A stretch of DNA of 64,000 bases from Powellomyces hirtus (Eukaryota > Chytridiomycota > Chytridiomycetes > Spizellomycetales > Powellomycetaceae): positions 186,001-250,000 of the forward strand of contig JAHLKG010000016.1 in NCBI GenBank assembly GCA_025526995.1. Reading direction: 5' to 3'. The position numbers and the translations under genes were made by a program. This document shows, piece by piece, positions 39,781 through 51,212 of this stretch (position 1 is its first letter; every line of letters starts with the position of its first letter). Below the pieces are notes generated by a model. That model was not told the DNA's origin. It saw only the letters and a program-made list of their open reading frames with translations, and did not search any database.

Positions 39781-42700
39781 ATGACCAAGATGCACCAACC
39801 TCAGCTGCTTTGGACCCCAAAGGCTCCTGAGCAGACTCATATGGAAAAGTTCAGGGCATTCGTGAACAAAAAGCATGGTGTTAAACTAGGTCCGTATATT
39901 CAAAAGGGAAGCAGGCGGAATGTGGAAGCGACGTTTTTAGGCCGCTCACCGTACATATGCAACTGCATTTCGCGTCAATTTTGCTCTATAGAAAACTACC
40001 ACGCCTTGTGGCAATGGTCAGTTGACAGCTACGATGACTTCTGGGCGGCTGTCTGGGAGTACTGCAAAGTGCGCACCTCTGTCAACTATACCCGGGTATG
40101 TATGTTGTTGGTCACGCTGCTGTGTCGGCCATTCTAATAGTGAAGCACAATAGGTGATTGAGGAAGGTGTACCAATGGACAAAATCCCGAAGTGGTTCCC
40201 TGTACGTTCTTGTGGCTCATGGTGTTTGTCAGCCATAGTACCAACATATAGGCGTGGTGTCTAGGGAGCTCGCTTGAACTTTGCCGAAAACTTGCTGGTC
40301 AGGAAGGATGAGCATATCGCCCTCATTGGTGCTGGTAAGAATGATGTCTGATCGGTGTTATGTTGCAATGTGGGCCTCGAATCAATACCTCATATTCCAG
40401 GCGAAGCGGGTATCAACAACAAGCTCACGTACGCTGAGCTTCACGAGCAAGTCCGCGCTTGTGCTGCTGCGTTGATCGGACTGGGTATCAAGACTGGCGA
40501 CCGTGTGGCCGGCTATCTTCCCAACTGCCCGGAAACGATCGTCGTCTTCCTGGCTGTTACCAGCATTGGCGCAATCTGGTCATCCGCATCCCCTGACTTT
40601 GGAACCACGGGAGTGTTGGAGCGTTTCACGCAAATCAGACCAAAGATCCTGTTCTCTGTCAATGCGGTCATGTACAATGGAAAGGCGCACGATCACTTGG
40701 ACAAACTGAAAGAAGTCGTAGATGGTATTACCTGAGTGATGGCCTTGACCACATCTGCCCTATTGCTGACGTGACGAAATGGCGATAGGTCTTGACTGCC
40801 TTGAGAAGGTGGTGATATTACCTTTCGTTGACCGCGCTTTCGACGCATCCTCCATCTCTCAAGGGTATGTGCACGTTTCTCAGGGGATACGAACTTACGC
40901 TAATACCGCCTGATCACAGAGTCACATACGCGGAATTCCTGAAGAAGGATGACGGCCGCGCGTTGAAGTTTACACAGTTGCCATTTGAGCACCCACTGGT
41001 CATCTTGTTCAGCTCAGGCACCACGGGCAAGCCAAAGTGCATTGTGCACTCCGCTGGGGTGAGCCTCTGATGACTCGTTGGAAGTATTTACGACGGCCTT
41101 CCGGTGCTGACACAATGTGTGATCTTCATAGGGTGTTCTGATCCAGCATCTGAAGGAGCATGTCATCCACGGAGACATGACCGAGAAGGACGTCTTCCTT
41201 TACTACACAACCGTAGGTTTTGCCGAGCAAACTCTTCCCTGGACTTCTCACTTAGCTCAATGGTTTGAACAGACTGGCTGGATGATGTGGAACTGGCTTG
41301 TGAGCGGTCTTGTTGCTGGCGGCACCGTGGTAAGGAGGTGTAAATGCGACGCGGCTGTTTAAGAGCATGTGAAGTAATAGAGTTCACAAAGGTGGCATAC
41401 GACGGAAGCCCGTTCAAGCCAACCCCCAACCGCTTGTGGGATCTTTGCGATGAGCTCAAGTACGTTTGTGGCGTTCACTTTTCATCTTGGCAAGTTGATT
41501 AACATTTGTTTGTTGCAGGATTTCCGTGTTTGGCACTTCAGCCAAATACATTCAAAGTCTGCAAGAGGCTCGAGTCACACCAAGTAAGTCCCACTGGGTT
41601 TGTTCTGAGCTTCGAGGAGCATCATCTGATTGTCACTGCTCAGTGAAAACACACAAGCTTGAGGACCTGCGCATCATATATTCCACCGGATCACCCTTGA
41701 AGCCGGAGAGCTTCGACTACGTTTACCAGCAGATCAAGAAGGATGTGTTGCTCGGCTCTATCACTGGCGGTACCGACATCGTGTCTCTGTTTGCCGGTCA
41801 CAATGCCGCCCTTCCGGTATACCGCGGAGAGATCCAATGCAGATGCTTGGGAATGTCGATTGAGGCCTGGGATGATGCCGGTAACGCCTGAATGTCTACA
41901 GCTATCCCGTACTCGCAGATTCTGAGGACTATGATGTAATACAGGCAAGAATGTCACCGATCAGTCGGGAGACTTGACCTGCACAAGTAAGTAGACAATG
42001 ACCTCTCCCGATGCTCAACTTGTCAGTTAATGGCTTTGTGTTTCAGAACCCTTCCCTGTCATGCCCGTATACTTCTGGAATGACGAAGGGAACAAAAAAT
42101 ATCACGGCGCGTACTTTGATCGGTTCCCTGGTGTCTGGTACCACGGAGATTTCGTTTTGATCAACTCCACGACCGGAGGTGTGACAATGTTGGGAAGGAG
42201 TGATGGTACTCTTAACCCATCTGGAGTGCGCTTTGGAAGCGCAGAGCTCTACAATATCTGTAAGCTGTTTATGCTCAGCTATCACTCGTTGCGCTCGGAT
42301 AACTGATGCTCTTATTTTAAATTCCAGTGGATGAGTTCCCGCAAATGGCCGATACCCTTGTGGTTGGTCAAAAGCGAGGGGATGACGAACGTGTCATTCT
42401 GTTCTGCAAAATGGCTGAGGGTCAAGAGTTCACTGACGAACTGGTCGAGTCCATCAAGCTTGCTATCCGTAGTCGTCTGTCGGCTCGTCACGTTCCTGCG
42501 ATCATCATGCCAATCGCAGACATTCCGGTATTTATGCCACTGTAAGAGAAGGAAGTGCTCAGCCCGTGATCTGACCCGCGCATCGATTTGTTTAGCACAC
42601 GGTCAACGGCAAAAAGGTCGAAGTCGCAGTGAAGAGGATCATTTCTGGAGAGACATTGATTCCGAGGTGAGAGACAATGCGAGGGCCTCCAGTCATCTTT

Positions 42701-42840
42701 GGAAGTTGTTGCGGTGGTTTATCAGGAAGAAATTGCTGACCAATGATTCTCTCCTATCAAGTGGAACCCTGGTCAACCCGGAATCTCTCAAGCTTTACTA
42801 CAACCTTCCTGAGCTTCAGGATCCCCCCGTGCACCTGTAA
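39781..42840 (+). CDS. AACS: acetoacetyl-CoA synthetase
   Basis: A cytosolic ligase of the ANL superfamily that activates acetoacetate to acetoacetyl-CoA for sterol and lipid synthesis or ketone use. Visible motifs: [57 protein letters not shown], the AMP-binding loop [86 protein letters not shown] and the C-terminal catalytic lysine region [15 protein letters not shown]. The SPDFG and GGTDIVS wording separates it from acetyl-CoA synthetase. About 17 exons with introns of 50-90 bp, the most intron-rich gene here. About 660 residues. Ends LQDPPVHL. Divergent from kinesin-2. Confidence 0.95.
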
Positions 42841-43393
42841 GGAAGGTGACTGCACGGTCTTGTTATCTGTCAAACTTATCCCATGCATTGTTGCCAAAGG
42901 TCAAAACGGACACGCGTAGCGTAGATCCCACCCTATACACCCACACCACAGGTAGCTTTGATAGAAATTCCATAGAATATGATCATTCATGCCATTATCG
43001 ATAGCATGCTCGTCTCAATTGAAGATGTTTGATTCGAAATTGCCCCAACAAACCTGCCCAAGTGTACTAGGAGCCATCGCTTTCAGTGAAAGAGCGAGTG
43101 CTATATCTAAGACGACAGGAGGATCGCCCCGGTACCCAAAACCGACGCGCCGGAGTGAGATATTTTTGACTATCGGCGTGTCACCGTGTGATGGGTTTAT
43201 GGAACACTTGGCTTTCTCTGAAACTGCGTGATTGGGGACCCCTCCTTGGAACACCCACGGACCCCTCGACAAACACCAACCGGCCGCTGAAGCGCAGCAC
43301 GAGCGTGGCGCCCCATATATCCATAGCTCGCCGACCTCGTCGTTCGCGTTTCCTCCCCATTTCACACTTCCTGATAGATCTATAGACACCACC
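42841..43393. other. intergenic region upstream of the Ecm33-like gene
   Basis: About 550 bp; no gene recognised. The sequence catatatcc near 43311 is a possible weak TATA element about 80 bp before the ATG at 43394. The rest shows nothing clear. Confidence 0.35.
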
Positions 43394-44599
43394 ATGCGCA
43401 TCTCATCTGCTACCCTTGCCCTGTGCGCCTTCGCTGCTGGCAGCGTCGTTGCTCAGACCACGCCCATCGCCACCCCTGTTGCCGCCCCGGTCGCTCAACC
43501 CACTCAGGTCGTCGGCAAACCCGTCTTTGCGCCAGCTCCAGCGCCAGTCCCTGCCGCTTCTCCCGTCCCCGCTCCAGCGCCAGTCCCTGCCGCTGTTCCC
43601 GTCCCCGCTGGTCCTGCTGCGGGTGGAGTACCGTGTGGAACCAACAACGGATGGACGTACGCTCAGACCCAGGCGGAACTGCAAGCTGCGATTCCCGCCG
43701 GATGCACGCAGCTGCTTGGCTCTATCCGACTCACTGGCCCGGGAATCACCGACCTGACTCCGTTGGCCAGCATCCAAAGCGCTCAGCTCAGCATCGAAAT
43801 AGCAAACACAGGTCTCCAGTCCATGGCTGGCTTGACTGCGCTCAGGAGCGTTGGTGAGAACCTCTTCATTCACGACAACCCGAATCTCTCCAACCTCGAC
43901 GGTATGTCGTCCTTGACCACCGTGGCGGGCGGTGTGCTGGTCTACCAGAACCCCAAGCTGGTCTCCATTGCCGGCCTGGCTTCCGTTGTCAACATCAATC
44001 CCACCAACAGCCCCGCGTACAAGTTTGGTATCTCCATCTACGGCAACCCCAATCTCCCTTCCCTCGACGGTCTGCAGAACTTGAAGACGGCAGGAAACCT
44101 CTTGGACCTGCACAACAATGCTCAGCTCAAGAGTCTTGACAAGCTCCCCGCTGCCGGATCCTTTGCCGTGCAGTCCATTACCCTCGTCAACCTCCCCGCC
44201 ATCACCTCGCTTGCCCCTCTATCGGTATTCACATCGGCCCCGAACGGCGCCAGCCTCAACATCTCTATGTGCGATGCCCTCCCGTCCCTCACGGGTCTCA
44301 ACCTCGATACCGTCTCTTCCCTCAACGTGACCAGCAACGCCGCACTGAGCGATGTCAGTGCCCTGGCCAACACTAAGCTCACTGGCCTCGTCAACGTTAA
44401 TGACAACTCGAAGCTCTGCGATTTCACTGGCATTAGCGTAAACAGCTCCACTGTCGTCAACACCTGCGGCAAGCCCCAGCAGTCAACTGGAGCGGGTTCC
44501 GCCGCTGCTGACAAAATGAAGAACTCTGCGGCGACTACCGGTGCATCGGCTATGCTGATGGCGGCGGCCGGTGTGGCCTCCACCTTCTTCTTCCTCTAA
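43394..44599 (+). CDS. Ecm33/Sps2-like GPI-anchored cell wall protein
   Basis: MRISSATLALCAFAAGSVVAQ is a clear signal peptide. A Pro/Ala-rich linker with repeated PAPAPVPA units follows. The mature part, from CGTNNGWTYAQTQAEL, is a receptor-L-domain-like solenoid built of short strands: GCTQLLGSIRLTG, LTPLASIQSAQLSIEIANTG, GENLFIHDNPNLSNLDG, AGGVLVYQNPKL, YGNPNLPSLDGL, and LCDFTGISVNSSTVVNTCGK with the closing cysteines. A Ser/Ala-rich stretch and a hydrophobic tail (ASAMLMAAAGVASTFFFL) form a GPI signal. 401 residues, no introns. Ecm33 relatives organise the fungal wall outer layer. N-glycosylation sites such as NIS, NVT and NSS are present. Family fit is good; the orthologue within the Ecm33/Sps2 group is not defined. 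Confidence 0.83.
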   Translation: MRISSATLALCAFAAGSVVAQTTPIATPVAAPVAQPTQVVGKPVFAPAPAPVPAASPVPAPAPVPAAVPVPAGPAAGGVPCGTNNGWTYAQTQAELQAAIPAGCTQLLGSIRLTGPGITDLTPLASIQSAQLSIEIANTGLQSMAGLTALRSVGENLFIHDNPNLSNLDGMSSLTTVAGGVLVYQNPKLVSIAGLASVVNINPTNSPAYKFGISIYGNPNLPSLDGLQNLKTAGNLLDLHNNAQLKSLDKLPAAGSFAVQSITLVNLPAITSLAPLSVFTSAPNGASLNISMCDALPSLTGLNLDTVSSLNVTSNAALSDVSALANTKLTGLVNVNDNSKLCDFTGISVNSSTVVNTCGKPQQSTGAGSAAADKMKNSAATTGASAMLMAAAGVASTFFFL

Positions 44600-45344
44600 G
44601 CTACACCTTCATGACCCTATGGACGCTCAGAGTAGGATTGCTTCGATTCTAGATAGATCTTCCATACTTCGAAACTCGATGACTCCGTAACTGTAACTAT
44701 CCTGCACCTATATAACACAACCCTCAAATGAATAGAGTTTACATCCGCATACCAGCTTGCGAGGCATAGTGCAGTGCGGAGTTGAAGGTCGTCTGCCATG
44801 CTGTCAGTTCAGCCGCCTGCCAAAGTCCTTAGTCCTTGGCAAGGAGGCCGGGTGCCAGCAGTGAGTAGGTGCCATGCTTCATTTGTAACATCATTTGAGC
44901 ATACCAGAATCCCCTCAGTTTCTACCATGTGAGCTTGTGACTGCGCAAAATTCACCTTTCTGACGCGTCGCGCTCGCCTCGCCTTCCCCTCCTGTCTTTG
45001 TGATTGAATTGCCAGGGGACAACTTTATCCAGAGCACACACCTTTCCCACAGCTAAAGGAGAAAGGATCCTACTCAGCCAAGTATTTCCAACAAGTGTGT
45101 ATAACAGTTTCTACTCAGCAGCACCTGACAGAGGAGGAATCCCTCCTGTCACCCCCACATATACGACAGGTTTATTGACCGGCCGGGCGGCCTCGCTTAA
45201 GCGGTTTTCGACAGCTTCTATTTTTCCCACCCCGCAACACCTTCCCTCCCCCCCCCAAAACAATAGATCGAAACACATCCCAAAAGCTTTGTATCAGTGT
45301 TATACTGCAGTAGTTCTCCTTCTGTGCTTTGACCTTCAGTAGCA
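44600..45344. other. intergenic region, no gene seen
   Basis: About 745 bp between same-strand genes. The first 120 bp are AT-rich with a likely polyadenylation region. The last 100 bp (with a C-run at 45248-45257) should hold the alpha-arrestin promoter. Confidence 0.4.
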
Positions 45345-48279
45345 ATGGCGAACTTTGTGGGCAGCATCGCTGCCGGAATGGCAATGGACCGTCAGCGGGA
45401 ATTGCACCACAAACTGTCAACCTCAAGCTTTGGCGCCTTCAGTGACGGAAGCGGTGGCGTGGGAGGTGCCTACAGCTCGTCTCCGCCCAAGCTCATGCGG
45501 GCTGGTGCGTCCTCGCCCCACAGTGCATTGAAAGCCACGTCAAACATGGCCTTCAACCCGATTCCCACGACGCCTGGAAAGTCCAATAAGCTCAAAATCA
45601 ATGTCCTCTTGGATTCGACTATCTATGTGGCTGGGGGGAATCTGCATGGACGGATGGAGCTTGTGTCTTCTTCGCACCGGAGCTTGAAGTTGGGCGAGAT
45701 TGCTGTTGAGCTGAACGGGTTTGAAGGTAGGTTTGGTCAGTCTTTGCAATGTTTGGCCATGGAAGCTCCGGCAGTTCGACGGACGTCTGATGCAGTTCTA
45801 CTACGCTCATTCAGAGGTCTCGGACAAAGATTATGCGCGAAGCCAGGCGTTTTTGGCTGCTCGCATTGTGTTTCAAGGGGACCGGATGCCGCCCTCAAAT
45901 GCCGTCCGCGGACCTGGCGAGAATGGATACTGGCAAGCAAACAAGGGGAAGACAACGTTTCCCTTTGCGTTTCGCTTGCCCGCCGATGCACCGAGCTCTT
46001 ATTCGTTCCAAAACCTCGCCAGCTTGCGTTACGTGGTCTCCGGGTATGCCTTGGACAAGCTCTGCCAGACATCGCGGCCTTTGATACTAACATGTGGGTG
46101 GATGTGCGGGCAGAGTGGTGCAGTACAAGCATGGCGGTAAAAGCGATAGTCTTTTCCGATCGAAGGAAGCCTTTGTGGTCGAGAGCTGGAGTCAAGCACA
46201 TCCTCGTACACCTGATGAGCCAATCAGGGCCAAAAACCATCGTAGAGTTTGGTTTGGTGGCGCCGGTGAAGTTCACATTGAGGGTACAATACAGAAATCA
46301 TACTTCTGTTCCGGCAACGATGTGTACGTTGAGTTGCGTGTTCGCAATGAGTCCCGGCGACGGGTAAGTGGGACCGAAAACACTCGAGACGAATATTGCA
46401 TCTGCGGTTGCTGATGGGTTGAGCAGGTTCAGGGCATCAAATTGTCGTTGATGCGTAAACTGCTGATGTTGAAGGAAGGGACCGCGGCTAAAGATCTCGT
46501 GAGCGACACAAAGATCGTGAGTGAGATTGTCGCCGAGAAAACTTTTAAAGAGAAGGATTTTGTTTTCGATGCCGGGGAAGAGCGGGCAAATATCCTCAAC
46601 ATTCACATTCCGGTGAGTGCTTTCTTCATGGGTTGCGCCGGTGAGGCCTTGACATTGAAACGACCGATAGCGTTCCGTCCGAACATGCAAAAATACCGCC
46701 TTAGCCGAGGTAGCTTGCCGGGTAATGCTGTCGCTGAACATGGGAACCTTCAAGTGCGTAGTCGACTATAAGCCAACAGCTATTTCTGGTCTGTTTTAAC
46801 CTAACAATCAAACTTGCAGCAAGGATCTCGTTGTCGAGCTTCCCATAAATGTCTGCCACTCCGCCTCCATCTTGCCCCCACCGACGATCGATATGGACGC
46901 TAACATGCATCCGCAGCATTACAATGTGATCTCTGATGATCCTGATCACGAGGCATACCCAAAAGTGCGAACACGGAACAAAGATTGGAAGGCGACCCTC
47001 CGAGCTCGATCAGCATCACCACCAAGAACACTTCGCGGGGGCCCCGTCGCGCCGCCGCAAGGCAGACGAGCTCTGCCTTGGTCCGATGACGAGGGTGACG
47101 TACAGGAGTTTGTGACGCGCAGGCGCGCGAGGAATCCGGGCAGCGTAGCCGCGCGTGCAGCCGAGGGAGCAAACCCCCCGGGAGGCTTTCTCAGAGACCT
47201 TGCACCGAACTCTCCAGCTATTGCGACACTCCGTGGGATTCCCAGCAAGGGCAATTTGGCCAAGTCTCCACCTCTGGGTAGGTACTTAGATGCTCTTCCC
47301 CTCCACTGTAACAGTACATCCGCTGACATCCAAAACAAGGGCCCGCAACACCGGTTTCCTACGTTCCTGCCGCGGAGCGTAGTAAATACTTGTCGGTGAG
47401 ATCTGGTCTGTTGCAAATCCCAGGAAGTCCGACACAGGAGATGGTTACCCCAACATCTCCTCAGGAGTGGGGAGGTGGTCCAGCCAGTCCCATTGATAAT
47501 CTCGCGCTTCCGAGTCCGGTTATCAAAGGGAAGAGATCCCCGCTTGCGGCAAGCCTGTACGACCCGCCAACACCGCCTAACCAGTACTCAGCGCGTCCTC
47601 CCACGCGCAATCCCCGACCGTTGCCAGTCGTCCCTCCCGTCCCGTCGTCGCCGACATGGTCAAAGGACGAAGATGTCATTCCAATCCAGTATCGTACAAA
47701 GTCTCCGCCCTTGAAACCGCGGCCCGTCAACTACGTTTCGCGTGCTAATCGTGATACGAAGCCGCTACCCAAAGTGTCTGATTCGCACTTTTTGATGCCT
47801 GAGCCAAAGAACAATAAGGCACGCTTTTCGGCTCAATCGCAGGTTTCCACTATCGTAGGTGCGGAGAGTAACTTTCTCGACATTGATTTTGACTTTGGCG
47901 AGGACTTCATAGGTAAGCTCTCATTCATCTTAATAGTTGTTTGCAACGGAATATTCTGATCCTAATCTCATGACAGAAGGCAAAACGTCACCATTGTCCA
48001 AACACAAGGGCAAGCAAATGGGCTTAAGCGAAAACGACCGTGAAGCCCTTGCCAAGAAAGAAAACGCTGTTCCTCGTGTCAAGAAGCCGAGTCTTATTGA
48101 TGTTGCCACAAAACCCAACTCTAAAAGTGGCTCACAAGCAACCTCTCCGCGTGCGATTTCATCCAAACTGGAAGGATGTGAGTGACAGAAGTGTGAAGGT
48201 GTTCATCTATCCATCACGATTCACTGACGCATCAACGGTAGATCTCGCCCGATACTCTGAAGCGGCCAAGGGAATATGA
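45345..48279 (+). CDS. alpha-arrestin (arrestin-related trafficking adaptor)
   Basis: Adaptors of this type bring Nedd4/Rsp5 ubiquitin ligases to plasma-membrane transporters for endocytosis. A Gly/Ser-rich N-terminus precedes the arrestin N-domain: KLKINVLLDSTIYVAGGNLH, GRMELVSSSHRSLKLGEIAV, ELNGFEEVSDKDYARSQAFL, ARIVFQGDRMPPSNAVRG, YWQANKGKTTFPFAFRLP and SLRYVVSGVVQYK. The C-domain has VWFGGAGEVHIEGTIQKSYF, NDVYVELRVRNESRR-VQGIKL, KDFVFDAGEERANILNIHIP, CRVMLSLNMGTFK and KDLVVELPINVCHSASILPP. The rest (over 300 residues) is disordered and Pro/Arg-rich with PSPVIKGKRSP-like motifs. Introns include 45727-45814 and about eight others. I found no exact PPxY motif; PPNQY-type variants only. The last exon is short, ending YSEAAKGI. 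Confidence 0.85.
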
Positions 48280-48483
48280 AAGCCGGTGGTCACACCTTTT
48301 CCAAACACGTTCCTGAGCGTTTCGATTGCTTACAAGGAAATCCTGATGGTGTTTTTTATTTACATATTTACGCTCGTATAGCGCAACAAATCGTATCGTA
48401 GTATATAGTGTTTTTCGTCAATGGGATCATGCCCGCTTTGCAGATAGTTTTTCTCCTTTATTCTTTATTTGACGTGAGTTCGA

Positions 48484-49051
48484 TCAGCAGTTGCCTGCAA
48501 AGAGGAGCCCGTCAGCGATGAGAGCCACGTTCGATGAAGAGGTCTTTGCATACCAATCGGACGGGTTATCTAACATGACAGATTGCTTCAAGGCGGCTAT
48601 CGCATCGTCTTTTCCTGTAACCAAAAGGCGTCTTGAGCTTCCATTCCCTTGCGTCCACCTGTACCAGTTTTTCTTACGATTAACTGCGATGCAAGCCCTC
48701 GCCATGATCTGAAACGCGTTATACTAATAGTGAAGAGCAATCGTCATTGTGAGATACAGGACATAAATCAAAAGCACATCAAAAACAATGTGCCTTAATC
48801 CACAAATCCCCCCAACTCACATTCATTGGATCCATCTCCACCGCCTTCTCAAAGCACTCTATCGCCTTTGTATAATCCTTCTTATTGTAAAACCCCACGC
48901 CGCACCGAAACCATCCGAGAGAGTTGCGCGGTAAAGAACCAATGCGGAGCAAAAGCCACTCTTCGCTGCTGTTTTGACGGCCGTCATTCCCACCCTCCCC
49001 GCCGTGAGTGAGTCCGCCGCCGCTTGTTATGTCGACTGATGTTGCGGCCAT
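48484..49051 (-). CDS. small TPR protein
   Basis: Starts MAATSVDITSGGGLTHGGEG (ATG 49051). SSEEWLLLRIGSLPRNSLGW and FRCGVGFYNKKDYTKAIECF then EKAVEMDPMN form a canonical TPR. Splicing out 48722-48818 adds YNAFQIMARACIAVNR, a second intron (about 48605-48667) joins KDDAIAALKQSVMLDNPSDW, and a short last exon encodes the C-terminus after a third intron. About 110 residues, two TPRs in all. In-frame sequence continues upstream to 49252, which would almost touch the DNAAF1 start and could add a basic N-terminus, but 49051 is preferred. The partner is unknown. The head-to-head position with DNAAF1 suggests a possible flagellar or chaperone co-factor role, by inference only. Confidence 0.65.
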
Positions 49052-49255
49052 TTTTGTGGATGTTTGTGGAGGGGTTCGCAGGATTATGGCGGCTTTGATG
49101 GTGGGTGAGGGGAGGGGCGGGCTGCGCAAAAACGCGTTTGTCACGCGTGTGCTTGTTGAGTAAGCGGCGATTTTGATGTGAGGAATTGTGTTTCGCAAGC
49201 AGATGCTAACAATATTTAAGCAATCACAATTCAGACCCCCCAAAAGAGTCAAAAA
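49052..49255. promoter_or_regulatory. shared divergent promoter TPR gene / DNAAF1
   Basis: 204 bp between divergent start codons (if the TPR start is 49051). Contains paired acgcgt elements (cgcgtttgtcacgcgtgtg near 49133-49151), which match MluI/MBF-type ACGCGT boxes, and an AT-rich stretch by the DNAAF1 start. Regulatory role inferred. Confidence 0.45.
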
Positions 49256-51080
49256 ATGCTTCTTACAGAGCGCCCTCCCCTTACTGGATACAGGCCATGG
49301 TCATCTCGTCGTGAGGCGAAGGAAGTAGACGAGAATGGGTAAGTTGGATGTCAGAGCTCGCTATTGTACCGCCTGAACTCTTCTCTGACTGTAAGGGTGG
49401 CCGTCACAGAAATACCCGAATGACTTTCAGATACTTGCAACAACTCTGCCGTGAGCAGAAACTTTATCAGACCCCAGAATTGAATGATAAACTTTATCTG
49501 CACTTCAAAGGTATCGCAACTACTGCTGCATGCCAACCACGACAACGCAAGCAGGTCTCTAACGGCCCTGCAACAGGATTCTCCAAAATCGAGAACCTCG
49601 AACCCTACACGGGTCTCCGCTCCCTCTGGCTCGAAGGCAACGGCATTTCCTCTCTTCAGGGCCTCTCCACTCTCAAAGATCTGCGCTGCCTCTTCCTTTC
49701 CCAAAACTGCATTGAAGAAATCAACGACCTCGACTCCCTCGAGCATCTTGATACGCTAAATCTCGACAACAACCTGATCAAACACATATCGAATCTTAAG
49801 GACTTGAAAAGTTTGAAGACGTTGCAGTTGGCAAATAATTTTTTGAGAAACAAGGAGGATGTGGAGGGGTTGTGCGAATGTCCGAGTATTTCAATCCTGG
49901 ATTTGAGTAGTAACAAGTTGGAGGATCCGGATATTATGGAGGTGCTTACGGCCATGCCAAACTTGGTAGGAGGAGGTGGGAATGTGGGTACTCTGTCTGG
50001 AGTTTTGCTAATCATTCTTCCTGGTGTGGGCAGGCCGTTCTCAATCTGATGTCGAATCCCGTGATATCTAAAATCAAAAACTACCGTCGAATCCTCATCT
50101 CCCGTATCAAGACATTGACGTATCTGGATGACCGGCCAGTGTTTGACAAGGAACGGCTGACAACAGAAGCATGGTAAAGATCCATATGCCTTGTGTGTGG
50201 CTTCAGCTACAGGTGTCAGATTTTCAAGACTGATGACTGACACACCCAAAAGGGCTCGGGGAGGCGTTGAAGCAGAAAAGGAAGAAAGACAACGACAGAA
50301 GGATGCGGAACGAGCAGAACAGGAGAAGAATTTTGAGGGTACGCATAATGCATTTTCTACTTTCTCCACGTCCAGCATAGATCCCAATCACTGATGCCAT
50401 CCGTGTCTCTCCTATCCTCAGCTCTCCGCAAACTCCAATCCGAAGCCCGCGCCCGGCGCCTCGAGCGGTACGGAGAAGAAGAAGAACCGACCTATTCCCC
50501 CGAATTGACGAGAATGCGGGACGACATGCTGCACAAAGTCGAGGACGACGACGAACCGTCCGACAAGAATAATAATGCACCACCAGCAGCTGAAGCTCAC
50601 ACCACTGGCACAGAGGCAACACATGTGCGGCCAGCTGTTGTGGAGAACGAGGCTCCTATTAGAAGATTTACCGAGCTCTCGACGTCGGGGAAGAGAATTG
50701 CTGTGGGTGGGGATTCAGATTCCGATTCGGATGATGGGGATGAGAGCGTCGCGGATCCGAAACCCACCGCAACTCGATCAATGATCATTGAGATGGATCC
50801 CACCACTGAAAGTACCGCTGTCCCGCCCCTGGAAACCGTACGTGACGAACCAGTGGTAGAACACCCACCCATGACTTCATTCGGACAATACGGATGGGCG
50901 TCACGTCAAGAACGAGCTGCAGCGGGGATGTCGAGTGGCATTCGGGAGATTGAAACTGTGGACGACGAAGTTGAAGACTTGATAAGTGAGGAGTTACGCC
51001 CGGGTGCGCCCGCCGCTGCTGTCATGGCTGACAATGATGGTGAAGTGGAGCAGCCAGAAACCAAGAATGCGTGGATGTAA
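49256..51080 (+). CDS. DNAAF1: dynein axonemal assembly factor 1 (LRRC50/ODA7)
   Basis: A cytoplasmic assembly factor for outer and inner dynein arms. After a short first exon ([17 protein letters not shown]) and an intron ending at 49410, the family signature appears: [20 protein letters not shown] then [24 protein letters not shown]22-type LRRs follow: [68 protein letters not shown] and [20 protein letters not shown]. The LRR cap is [37 protein letters not shown] and [12 protein letters not shown] charged coil ([20 protein letters not shown]) and an acidic disordered C-terminus complete it. Introns at about 49339-49410, 49510-49570, 49965-50033, 50176-50251 and 50339-50421. Ends ETKNAWM. 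About 480 residues, near the fungal/algal norm. Confidence 0.94.
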
Positions 51081-51212
51081 CAGGGTTGAGATTGCAATGA
51101 TGTTATCTAAGGCTACTCCATGCAAGATGGTGGAGTAAGAATTTATATATACAAAATTAGTCATGGCCACGAGCTACTTTGCACAAAACTTTGCATTGTA
51201 GTTTTTAACCAA

